From: Promethearchaeota archaeon
GTDB taxonomy: Archaea > Asgardarchaeota > Lokiarchaeia > Sigynarchaeales > SOKP01
Direction of reading: 5' to 3'
Length of the DNA: 8,831 bases
NCBI GenBank assembly: GCA_019894655.1
Contig: JAGXNZ010000374.1
Location: forward strand, 1-8,831
This document shows positions 1 through 5,758 of this stretch, one piece after another. Within the stretch, counting starts at the first letter, position 1. Each line of letters opens with the position of its first letter. The notes below the pieces were generated by a model that was given only the letters and a program-made list of their open reading frames with translations, was not told where the DNA came from and made no database searches. A program made the position numbers and the translations under genes.

Positions 1-2
1 AG

Positions 3-560
3 TTAGTGGAATTAATTGAGGTTATCCAAAGTCATCATGATGATATAGTTTTACAATTCTTCAACGATAGATATATTCTAAACCCAGAACATATATTACG
101 TGCTTGTTATTTCGTCCAAAAAGCCTTCCATACTAAAAATAATATTTCAAAAAAAAAAAATCTTGAATTACTTCTATACTTAGCAACTAAAAGACAAATA
201 AAGCTAAGCCTCGAATGTTTAGGGGTAAATAATTATAATTTGAACGATAGAAGAATAAGTTTTTGTGTCATCTCTCTGGAGGATAATATTAAAAAGGTAA
301 ATATCGAAATCAATAACTATTTGCATTCTAAAGATATCGTATCAAATTTAGGAGATCTATCTATAGAGAAGTTCAAAATCGTCAAAAAATATTTTGAATT
401 TTCTGACAACCAGATTTTAACAGTCTTGAAGTCTTATGGATACAAAAAAGACATATTAGATACAAATTCCATAAATTTAGAAAGCTTGTATGAAGCGTTG
501 AATGATTTAATATGTGAAAAAATGGTTTTATTAAGTTTAGAGAAAAAGAGATCTTTTTAG
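3..560 (+). CDS. cgi121: KEOPS complex subunit Cgi121 (5' end probably outside window)
   Basis: Likely the Cgi121 (TPRKB-type) subunit of KEOPS, the complex that transfers threonylcarbamoyl to A37 of ANN-decoding tRNAs; in archaea Cgi121 binds the tRNA 3' CCA end. Counting from the GTG at position 6, I see the family landmarks: an N-P-E-H-I-L-x-A helix start (residues 26-33), the conserved block LELLLYLATKRQI (53-65) followed by a 'LGV' turn, and a C-terminal helix ending in EKMVLLSLEK (about 169-178), which resembles the 'EKIAL..L' tail of archaeal homologues. The reading frame is open to the window edge, and the usual first beta strand (about 10-13 residues) is missing before residue 1. No ribosome binding site is visible, so the real start is probably upstream. 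A 12-A run (149-160) encodes part of a Ser-Lys-Lys-Lys-Asn stretch. The stop overlaps that of the convergent THUMP gene. Identification is by family pattern, not by search. Confidence 0.8.
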   Translation, partial: LVELIEVIQSHHDDIVLQFFNDRYILNPEHILRACYFVQKAFHTKNNISKKKNLELLLYLATKRQIKLSLECLGVNNYNLNDRRISFCVISLEDNIKKVNIEINNYLHSKDIVSNLGDLSIEKFKIVKKYFEFSDNQILTVLKSYGYKKDILDTNSINLESLYEALNDLICEKMVLLSLEKKRSF

Positions 561-1087
561 AACTGATTATACTTATTATGGATAATAATACTATCATCGG
601 GATTTAGAAACGATATCCCACTAACATTTCCCAGAAGTTCAATTCTTAGAATTTTATCTGGATTATCCAAATCGACTCTATTATTAATAATTTTTGCTAC
701 TGATCCAATAATGGTATCTCGTTCTATGATCTCATTTTTTCTGCGTTTTAATTCAATCTTAAAAGAATCTCCTTTATTTAAATAAAGAGGATAATATTTT
801 TCTACGATATTTTTTATTACCTTAAGGTTTGTTTCACACACATAATCAATAGGGGTAATTTTAAGGATGAATTGAAAAAAATTTGAATCTTTTTTAAGAA
901 TTTTTTTAATCTTAAATATCACTTCTTTATTATCAATATTGGTTGTAGCGGTTATTAATCCGGGATATTTGATCCCTAATATAATGGGATATTTATCACC
1001 ACACATTAACAGAGTAAACCAAATTTCTGCTTTTGCATTTACTTCGTTATATCTCGAAGTTGAGATTAATAAATTAAAATTATTCAA
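557..1087 (-). CDS. THUMP-domain RNA-binding protein, Tan1-like
   Basis: A 176-residue protein with an N-terminal segment that starts FNLLISTSR (residues 4-12), as in archaeal Tan1-like proteins, and a THUMP domain over roughly residues 70-170. THUMP hallmarks visible are FKIELKRR (109-116), a VDLDNPDKILRIELLG block (138-153) and GISFLNPDD (157-165). THUMP domains bind the acceptor stem/3' end of tRNA and guide a modifying enzyme. In eukaryotes Tan1/THUMPD1 is the adaptor for tRNA N4-acetylcytidine. No catalytic domain (methyltransferase, deaminase or PP-loop) is fused here, so it is likely an adaptor; the partner is not visible. The gene follows the Sua5 gene by 16 bases on the same strand, so they are probably cotranscribed. 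It starts with TTG, supported by a GGAG six bases upstream; the only nearby ATG runs into a stop after one codon. The acetylation role is inference. Confidence 0.8.
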   Translation of the reverse strand: MNNFNLLISTSRYNEVNAKAEIWFTLLMCGDKYPIILGIKYPGLITATTNIDNKEVIFKIKKILKKDSNFFQFILKITPIDYVCETNLKVIKNIVEKYYPLYLNKGDSFKIELKRRKNEIIERDTIIGSVAKIINNRVDLDNPDKILRIELLGNVSGISFLNPDDSIIIHNKYNQF

Positions 1088-1093
1088 TATTTA

Positions 1094-1097
1094 CTCC
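1094..1097 (-). promoter_or_regulatory. Ribosome binding site supporting a TTG start
   Basis: On the minus strand the sequence GGAG sits six bases before a TTG codon (1085-1087) that opens the THUMP-protein frame. An ATG partly overlapping this site is followed by GAG and a stop, so it cannot start the gene. The site therefore fixes TTG as the likely start. Confidence 0.65.
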
Positions 1098-1103
1098 ATA
1101 TAG

Positions 1104-1772
1104 TTAATCTTTATTTGATTCAATAAAATCTTTAATTTCCTCTTCTTTTATCACCCCAATCCGCAATAGTCTTAACTCTTCCGAGGTACAATCAAGGATT
1201 GTTGTGGGAACTTTCGTTTGGGTTTTTCCCCCATCAAGTATTAAATCTATTGGACTTAAAAATTTATGTGCAACCTCATCTCCGCTTATTGACGGATTTT
1301 CTCCAGAATAGTTAGCAGAAGTTCCAATTATTCCACCAAAATATCCTTCTGATTTTAATTTATTTAATATCGTTAGGACGATCTCGTTTTCTGGTACGCG
1401 AATACCAATCGTATTTTTAAAAGCTGTAACTTCTGGAGGAATAATATTAGGTTCTTTCTTTTTTAGTATTAAAGTCAATTGACCAGGCCAGAAGCGTTCA
1501 GCTAATTTATAACTTATTTTGTTAAATTCTGCTACTTTTTCAGCTTCTTCAGTATCGGCAACTAATAGTAATAATCCCTTTGAACGATCTCGGTACTTAA
1601 TATCGTAAATCCTATTTATTACTTCAAGATTGAGAGGATCTCCCCCTAAACCATAAACTGAATTAGTTGGAAAAGCAATTAGTTTGCCCTCAATGATGTT
1701 TTCCACTGCGGTTTCGAAAACAAATTCTAAATCTTGAATTTTTTTTCCTTTAATTTTTATTAAAAAACCCAT
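1104..1772 (-). CDS. sua5: L-threonylcarbamoyladenylate synthase (Sua5/YrdC/TsaC family)
   Basis: Makes threonylcarbamoyl-AMP from threonine, bicarbonate and ATP, the first step of tRNA t6A37 synthesis; cytoplasmic. The 222-residue protein is essentially one YrdC domain. Visible motifs are PTNSVYGLG (residues 35-43, nucleotide-binding strand), the basic K59-x-R61 region after IYDIK, RFWPGQLTLIL (93-103), IGIRVP (122-127), GTSANYSGENP (150-160) and the TTILDC strand (190-195). It is short compared with true Sua5 (about 340 residues), lacking the C-terminal Sua5 domain, so it is closer in build to bacterial TsaC/YrdC with a slightly longer N-terminus. The ATG is chosen because a TATA-like element lies about 27 bases upstream, fitting a leaderless or nearly leaderless mRNA. 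It stands head-on to Cgi121, a component acting in the next step of the same pathway, with only the THUMP gene between them. Confidence 0.93.
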   Translation of the reverse strand: MGFLIKIKGKKIQDLEFVFETAVENIIEGKLIAFPTNSVYGLGGDPLNLEVINRIYDIKYRDRSKGLLLLVADTEEAEKVAEFNKISYKLAERFWPGQLTLILKKKEPNIIPPEVTAFKNTIGIRVPENEIVLTILNKLKSEGYFGGIIGTSANYSGENPSISGDEVAHKFLSPIDLILDGGKTQTKVPTTILDCTSEELRLLRIGVIKEEEIKDFIESNKD

Positions 1773-1794
1773 TTGGTTTCATTTGGATTATAAG

Positions 1795-1804
1795 TTTATA
1801 AAAT
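1795..1804 (-). promoter_or_regulatory. TATA box for the Sua5-THUMP gene pair
   Basis: Minus-strand ATTTTATAAA lies centred about 27 bases before the Sua5 ATG, the normal archaeal TATA-to-transcription-start distance, so transcription would start at or very near the start codon. No Shine-Dalgarno sequence is seen before this ATG, in agreement with a leaderless message. It is squeezed next to the terminator of the upstream por operon. Confidence 0.5.
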
Positions 1805-1814
1805 AATAAAAAAG
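1805..1814 (-). terminator. T-run terminator of the por operon
   Basis: Directly after the porB stop codon the minus strand reads AGTC followed by six T and ATT. Archaeal termination commonly uses such U-rich tracts without a hairpin, and no stem is evident here. The tract lies just before the next gene's TATA box. Confidence 0.45.
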
Positions 1815-1817
1815 ACT

Positions 1818-2756
1818 TTACTGATGATTTTCTTGGCATGACAATTCATCAGCGAGATTAGACCACTGAAGATCGAGTCTTTCTTGAAGTTCAATTAATC
1901 CTTTTTCAGATAATTTTGAAAACCTTTTTTGCCTTGATAAATATTCTATTAGTGGAGCTCTTTTTGAAGAATTTAATAGTGGTTTGCTTTTTTTTGATAA
2001 TGTTAACACACCATTTTCTATTTCATATAAAATCCATGAACCTGTTTTAACTGCTAAACGAGGTATTTCAACAGAATCTTCAGATGCGATACCCCATCCA
2101 GGAGGACAAGAAGCTAAAATGTGAATATATTTACATCCTTCAATTGATTTAGCTTTCTTAAATTTCTCATAGATATCGAGAGGTTCACTTACAGAACAAG
2201 TGGCAACATAAGGGATATCATGTGCCGCCATTATCCTTGGTAGATTTTTCTTATATCGTTCTTTTCCTAAAGTGGTTGTAGTGGTTATTGCTCCATGTGG
2301 TGTGCTTGATGATCGCTGAACTCCAGTATTCATGTATGCTTCGTTATCGTAACAACAATAAATGATATTAGAATTTCTTTCAGCTGCACCACTTAAACCT
2401 TGAATCCCTATGTCTGTTGTTCCTCCATCACCAGCAAAAACTAATGTCGTCATTTTTTCCCAGACCTTACCTGGAAATCTATGAGATTTTGCTTTAAAAG
2501 CTGCTGAAACTCCTGTTGCGGCAGCAGCTCCCGCAGCAAATGCCATATTCATAAATGGGAAATTTGGTGCTGTCTTTGGCCACAACCCAACAATAACATT
2601 TAAACAACTAGCGGGTGTAACTAACGATGTATTTGGTCCAAGAGCTTTCATAGCCCATCTTAAAGCAATTTCTAAACCGCATCCAGCGCACGAGGAATTC
2701 CCTGCTAAGAAGAATTCTTCTTGTCCTATTTCTAATGCTTCTTTTATGGATACCAT
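1818..2756 (-). CDS. porB: Pyruvate:ferredoxin oxidoreductase beta subunit
   Basis: Catalytic beta subunit of a four-subunit 2-oxoacid:ferredoxin oxidoreductase; binds thiamine diphosphate and one [4Fe-4S] cluster and carries out decarboxylation of pyruvate to acetyl-CoA (reversible). The 312 residues show the cluster ligands C23-x-x-C26 (in CAGCG), C51 and C217 (in HILASCPPGW), and the thiamine diphosphate motif starting GDGGT at 109 and closing at N138 within CYDNEAYMNTG. The stretch N143-TGVQRSSSTPHGA-156 is typical of pyruvate-type (Por) enzymes rather than 2-oxoglutarate-type ones, but 2-oxoisovalerate-type (Vor) betas are very similar, so the substrate is not proved. The length is normal. 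Last gene of the operon, two bases after porA, with a strong GGAGGT ribosome binding site (2766-2771) inside the end of porA. Confidence 0.93.
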   Translation of the reverse strand: MVSIKEALEIGQEEFFLAGNSSCAGCGLEIALRWAMKALGPNTSLVTPASCLNVIVGLWPKTAPNFPFMNMAFAAGAAAATGVSAAFKAKSHRFPGKVWEKMTTLVFAGDGGTTDIGIQGLSGAAERNSNIIYCCYDNEAYMNTGVQRSSSTPHGAITTTTTLGKERYKKNLPRIMAAHDIPYVATCSVSEPLDIYEKFKKAKSIEGCKYIHILASCPPGWGIASEDSVEIPRLAVKTGSWILYEIENGVLTLSKKSKPLLNSSKRAPLIEYLSRQKRFSKLSEKGLIELQERLDLQWSNLADELSCQENHQ

Positions 2757-2758
2757 TT

Positions 2759-4015
2759 TTAATCAACCTCCAATAATCCATCCCAGAAAGTTCCATCAAT
2801 CATATCTTTTGGAAACTCTCCAGTTTCATTTAATTTTGTCAGTACTTTTAATTGATTTTTCTGTTGTTCTAATCCAACCTCTCTACCACCTAAACCCATA
2901 ACAATAGGTAAAACTCTTGTAGATACTCCAGTACCATATAAAGCTGTTTTCACTTCACTACTTACCGGGCCTCCAGTAGGAGATCCAAACGCAGTAGCTC
3001 TGTCAGCTACTCCAAGAACTTTAACTTTTTTCGCAATTTGTATTATATCTTCTACCGGAAAAGGTCTAAAATATCTTAATTTTACACAACCAACTTTATA
3101 ACCTTCATTTCGAAGGTCATCAACAGCATCTTCCATTTGCATAGCAAGTTCACCATAGTTAAGCACAGCAACTTCCGCATCTTTCATTTTATATTCTTCA
3201 ATTAATCCATTTCCATAAGATCTACCAAACTTTTTCTCAAATTCTGCAGCAACATCCTTGATTTTTTGCTTTGCTATAGTATGAGTATAGTGGATTTTTA
3301 ATCTAAATTCATTGTAAAAGCCGGATGGCATGATAAGATTCCCGTGCATCATTGGTCTCTCAGGATCGAGAAATATATGGGGCCACCCTCTCTCATCTGG
3401 AAGTGGTGGTAAAAAGTCATCGACTTCATCTTGATCCTCGATGGTTACAGGTTTAGAGGTGTGAGACAGAGTAAATCCCCCATAAGCTACGAATTTAGGT
3501 AATAAAATATCGTAATCTTCGCATATTTTATATGACATTAAAACATCGTCATAGATTTCTTGATGCCCTGAAGCAAATGAAATCATCCAACCAGTATCTC
3601 TACAACTAATTACATCCGTAAAGTCTGCCCAAATATTCCATGGAGGAGCAGGGGCTCTCGAAGCAATCGTAGTAACTATAGGTAGACGCGCACCTGCTGC
3701 CCAATGGACCATCTCATACATATAAAATAATCCTTGTCCAGAGGTGGCAGTAAAAGTACGAGTCCCTGCGGTGCTTGCACCAATAATCGATGCCATCACA
3801 GAGTGTTCTGACTCAAAATTAATATATTGAGTTCCAGGCATCTCACCGTTATCTGCGAACTCTGATAGTTTTTCTACAACAGTAGTTTGAGGAGTAATGG
3901 GATAAGCACTTATCACTTGGACTCGTGCAGATTTCGCAGCATAAGCTGCTGCTACATTTCCCTTTATTATTTTAGTTTCTTTTTCCTGAATAAAATCTTC
4001 TTGAGCTTCTACCAT
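2759..4015 (-). CDS. porA: Pyruvate:ferredoxin oxidoreductase alpha subunit
   Basis: Alpha subunit containing the pyrimidine-binding and transketolase-C-like domains; it completes the thiamine diphosphate active site with PorB. From the ATG at 4015 the protein has 418 residues. Landmarks are ISAYPITPQTT (35-45), the FESEHS stretch (67-72), which includes a conserved glutamate region, TATSGQGL (88-95), then the RLPIV strand and the PAPPWNIWADFTDVISCRDTGW region, which corresponds to the 'NIW.D.SD....RDTGW' block of Por/Vor alphas. The C-terminal part has the RYFRPFP strand typical of the family. An in-frame GTG at 4025-4027 would add four residues but would overlap porD by 11 bases; ATG is preferred because it sits one base after the porD stop and eight bases after a GTGA ribosome binding site. 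Third gene in the porGDAB order. Confidence 0.93.
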   Translation of the reverse strand: MVEAQEDFIQEKETKIIKGNVAAAYAAKSARVQVISAYPITPQTTVVEKLSEFADNGEMPGTQYINFESEHSVMASIIGASTAGTRTFTATSGQGLFYMYEMVHWAAGARLPIVTTIASRAPAPPWNIWADFTDVISCRDTGWMISFASGHQEIYDDVLMSYKICEDYDILLPKFVAYGGFTLSHTSKPVTIEDQDEVDDFLPPLPDERGWPHIFLDPERPMMHGNLIMPSGFYNEFRLKIHYTHTIAKQKIKDVAAEFEKKFGRSYGNGLIEEYKMKDAEVAVLNYGELAMQMEDAVDDLRNEGYKVGCVKLRYFRPFPVEDIIQIAKKVKVLGVADRATAFGSPTGGPVSSEVKTALYGTGVSTRVLPIVMGLGGREVGLEQQKNQLKVLTKLNETGEFPKDMIDGTFWDGLLEVD

Positions 4016-4016
4016 A

Positions 4017-4355
4017 TTATACTTCACTCTCTCTAACCATTTCTATACTTTTTGTGGGGCATTCTTTAGCGCATACACCACATCCTTTACAATATAAATA
4101 ATCGACTTCAAATTCTCCTTCTTCGTTTCTGATTATTGTACCTTCGGGGCAATACATCCAGCAAATACCACATTTAGTACAAGCATCTCGATCAACAACA
4201 GGTTTAAACGTTCTCCAATCTCCTGTGGTTCCAATACTTCCTTTAATAGGAAACGATATTGGGATTGGAGGTAGCTCTTTCCAATTTTTATATTCTTGAA
4301 CTTCAGGTCGCTTATCTTTGTCTTCACATATATTCTTCCATTTCACCTTGTTCAT
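4017..4355 (-). CDS. porD: Pyruvate:ferredoxin oxidoreductase delta subunit (2x[4Fe-4S] ferredoxin-like)
   Basis: Electron-transfer subunit that takes electrons from the PorB cluster to external ferredoxin. The 112 residues carry two complete CxxCxxCxxxC[P] motifs: C59, C62, C65, C69 and C89, C92, C95, C99, each followed by proline, so two [4Fe-4S] clusters are expected. The N-terminal 50 residues contain the WKELPPIPISFPIKGSIGTTGDWRTFKP type of extension common in stand-alone PorD proteins (residues about 25-52). The start codon overlaps the porG stop as ATGA, with GAGG ten bases upstream, pointing to coupled translation. All ligands are present; no sign of damage. Confidence 0.95.
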   Translation of the reverse strand: MNKVKWKNICEDKDKRPEVQEYKNWKELPPIPISFPIKGSIGTTGDWRTFKPVVDRDACTKCGICWMYCPEGTIIRNEEGEFEVDYLYCKGCGVCAKECPTKSIEMVRESEV

Positions 4356-4936
4356 TCAAATTCAACCTCTTTAACATTATTATAAGCTTCGATAGCAACT
4401 TCTATATTTTTCTTACCCCGAGCTTCTCCATATTCGCTATAGATCACTTTTTTCATAGTGTCTAAATTATAAAAGCCAGTTAATTGTCCAAATGCCCCCA
4501 GCATTGGAATGTTCAGAATAGGTCCACTCGAATGCATAAATCCTAATTTTATACAAATTCCAGTAGCGTCAACAATAAAAATTTTTATGTTTTCGGGAAA
4601 TTCACAAGTATCAATTGGATTTTTTGTATTAATTAATAGTGTGACTCCACTTTTTATCGTCTCGAGAATTCTAGGGATGTCTAGTAGAGTGGGATCAAAA
4701 ATTAACATATAATCTGGATTTATTACACTATCGTAAGTTTTTATCGTTTTGTTCCTTGATAACTTAGTAAATGCCTGGATAGGTGCACCTCTCCTCTCTG
4801 CTCCAATAATAGGTATTGCAATAGCATCTTTAAAAATCTCTTCGTAAGCCAATTGAGCTAGAAGTTGGCTAGCAGTGATAACGGTTTGACCTCCTCGACC
4901 ATGAAAGGTAATTTCTATTATTTCATTATCTGTCAA
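4352..4936 (-). CDS. porG: Pyruvate:ferredoxin oxidoreductase gamma subunit
   Basis: Gamma subunit of the Por complex, first gene of the operon. The 194 residues begin with a short strand and the glycine-rich loop HGRGGQ (12-17), then a helix TASQLLAQLAY, the PIIGAERRGAP segment (about 43-53) and a long region with the 'SGPILNIPMLGAF' block typical of PorG. One detail differs: the usual GRGGQG has threonine (T18) in place of the last glycine. The frame starts with TTG, preceded by AAGGATGG; there is no in-frame ATG before the glycine loop, and an in-frame stop lies a few codons further up, so TTG is the only workable start as the sequence stands. An ATG 15 bases upstream is one base out of frame across a six-A run, so a single-base sequencing or biological slip there is also possible. 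Confidence 0.92.
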   Translation of the reverse strand: MTDNEIIEITFHGRGGQTVITASQLLAQLAYEEIFKDAIAIPIIGAERRGAPIQAFTKLSRNKTIKTYDSVINPDYMLIFDPTLLDIPRILETIKSGVTLLINTKNPIDTCEFPENIKIFIVDATGICIKLGFMHSSGPILNIPMLGAFGQLTGFYNLDTMKKVIYSEYGEARGKKNIEVAIEAYNNVKEVEFE

Positions 4937-4942
4937 TTTTTT

Positions 4943-4950
4943 CCATCCTT
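4943..4950 (-). promoter_or_regulatory. Ribosome binding site for porG (TTG start)
   Basis: Minus-strand AAGGATGG, with its AAGGA core nine bases before the TTG at 4934-4936, is the only good ribosome binding site ahead of the PorG glycine-loop frame. The ATG contained in it opens only a six-codon frame, so it does not explain porG translation unless one A is lost or gained in the A-run. Confidence 0.55.
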
Positions 4951-4975
4951 TTATTTATTTGATCTTACAAATTTG

Positions 4976-4989
4976 ATAATATAATTAAA
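4976..4989 (-). promoter_or_regulatory. TATA box of the porGDAB operon
   Basis: Minus-strand TTAATTATATTATC lies about 46 bases before the porG TTG. With the usual 25-27 bases from TATA centre to transcription start, the mRNA would begin near 4955, giving a leader of roughly 19 bases that still includes the ribosome binding site. An 8-base perfect palindrome CAAATTTG (4968-4975) sits between the TATA box and the inferred start, where archaeal repressors often bind, but a palindrome of this length is common by chance in AT-rich DNA. Confidence 0.55.
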
Positions 4990-5019
4990 GCCGTGAAACA
5001 ATAATATAGTTATTTTTTT

Positions 5020-5038
5020 GGGAAACTTATAAAATTAT
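5020..5038 (+). promoter_or_regulatory. Possible upstream plus-strand promoter
   Basis: GGGAAACTTATAAAATTAT has a purine-rich BRE-like stretch (GGGAAAC) followed by a TATA-like core (5027-5034). If used for the ZPR1-like gene the leader would be over 110 bases long, so it is either a distal promoter, a promoter of a short non-coding transcript, or chance in AT-rich DNA. Confidence 0.3.
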
Positions 5039-5089
5039 CTTAAATAGAACTACTAAGGTAAAATAACTAGCAATAAATTAAAAATTTCT

Positions 5090-5106
5090 GGAAAGAATTT
5101 ATAAGG
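5090..5106 (+). promoter_or_regulatory. BRE/TATA promoter of the ZPR1-like gene
   Basis: GGAAAGAATTTATAAGG combines a BRE-like GGAAAG with a TATA core ATTTATAA. Transcription would start near 5127, giving a leader of about 50 bases that carries the GTGA ribosome binding site (5168-5171) six bases before the ATG. Confidence 0.5.
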
Positions 5107-5177
5107 ACACCACTGAAATTGTTGATAATTAATAATAACTGAAACTCAACCTCCATTTATTCAGAAAGTGATTAACG

Positions 5178-5747
5178 ATGTCAGATAAAGCAAAAACTGA
5201 TGAAGAAGAATTTTCATTCAAATGCCCCTCATGTGAAAAGGGTAGGATAAAAATTCTTAAAACTACTTATGAAGTACCTGACGGAGATAAGATGCTACTT
5301 ATTAAGTTTGAATGTAATATTTGCGAATTTTCTAATAATGATATAATACCACTAACCACCAACAATACTCCAGGAATAATGACTTTGAGAGTTTCAAATG
5401 AAAACGATTTAAAATCAAAAATCTATCGTTCACCAGTAGGAAAATTAGAAATTCCAGAGTTGGAATTATTCGTAGAACCCGGTCCAGCCGCAGATTTTTA
5501 TTACACCAATGTTGAAGGTATACTATATAGATTTGAGAATGCCGTATCAATATATCGTAAAAATCTCGAAATGGACGATGTTCAAATAGAAGAAATTGAT
5601 AAAATTTTACAAGATCTACATAATGCAATAAAGGGAGAATTTGCTTTTACTTTAATCGTTACTGACACAGGAGGAGGAAGTTATATCATCCCTGAAGATG
5701 AATCAAATTATTCATTTGAAAAACTCGAAAATAAAGAATTAAATTAA
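5178..5747 (+). CDS. ZPR1 zinc-finger domain protein
   Basis: Single-domain archaeal relative of eukaryotic ZPR1. In eukaryotes ZPR1 (two such units) binds and helps fold translation elongation factor eEF1A; the archaeal role is not firmly known and a link to aEF1A is inference. The 189 residues show a four-cysteine zinc site C16-x-x-C19 and C46-x-x-C49, followed by the all-beta ZPR1 domain: R84-S-P, then IPELELFVEPGPAADFYYTN (92-111) with the conserved PGP and VEGIL (112-116), a helical insert (about 120-152), and the closing strand FTLIVTDTGGGSYI (157-170), equivalent to the 'DP.GNS.I' end of the family. The acidic tail is not conserved-looking. ATG is supported by GTGA six bases upstream. 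Followed 78 bases later, on the same strand, by the phosphofructokinase gene, which seems to have its own promoter. Confidence 0.88.
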   Translation: MSDKAKTDEEEFSFKCPSCEKGRIKILKTTYEVPDGDKMLLIKFECNICEFSNNDIIPLTTNNTPGIMTLRVSNENDLKSKIYRSPVGKLEIPELELFVEPGPAADFYYTNVEGILYRFENAVSIYRKNLEMDDVQIEEIDKILQDLHNAIKGEFAFTLIVTDTGGGSYIIPEDESNYSFEKLENKELN

Positions 5748-5758
5748 AAGTAATAAAT

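Larger units (their letters stand above)
4937..5177. other. Divergent intergenic region between por operon and ZPR1-like gene
   Basis: These 241 bases lie between the outward-facing porG and ZPR1-like genes. They hold the por TATA box on the minus strand and two TATA-like elements on the plus strand, with a T7 run at 5013-5019. I see no open frame with a family pattern, no tRNA-like or rRNA-like segment and no clear long hairpin. The length is more than two simple promoters need. Confidence 0.7.

Noticed and set aside
2608..2799. Minus-strand open frame spanning the porA-porB join
   Set aside because: It is out of frame with both por genes, which are well supported; the translation is a basic shadow of the PorB N-terminus.
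4259..4712. Two plus-strand open frames opposite porD and porG
   Set aside because: Both are antisense shadows of well-supported Por subunits; their hydrophobic stretches come from AT-rich complement.
1818..4936. 2-oxoglutarate:ferredoxin oxidoreductase (Kor) instead of Por
   Set aside because: The four-gene gamma-delta-alpha-beta order, the separate gamma subunit and the YDNEAYMNTGVQRSS stretch of the beta subunit fit Por/Vor better than Kor; Vor cannot be excluded.
4937..5177. Riboswitch, tRNA or structured RNA in the long intergenic region
   Set aside because: I found no cloverleaf-like arms, no T-loop or box motifs and no long complementary stems; only promoter-like elements are supportable.
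5332..5628. Minus-strand open frame of 98 codons
   Set aside because: It lies wholly within the ZPR1-like gene on the other strand, has no family pattern and no ribosome binding site that stands out.
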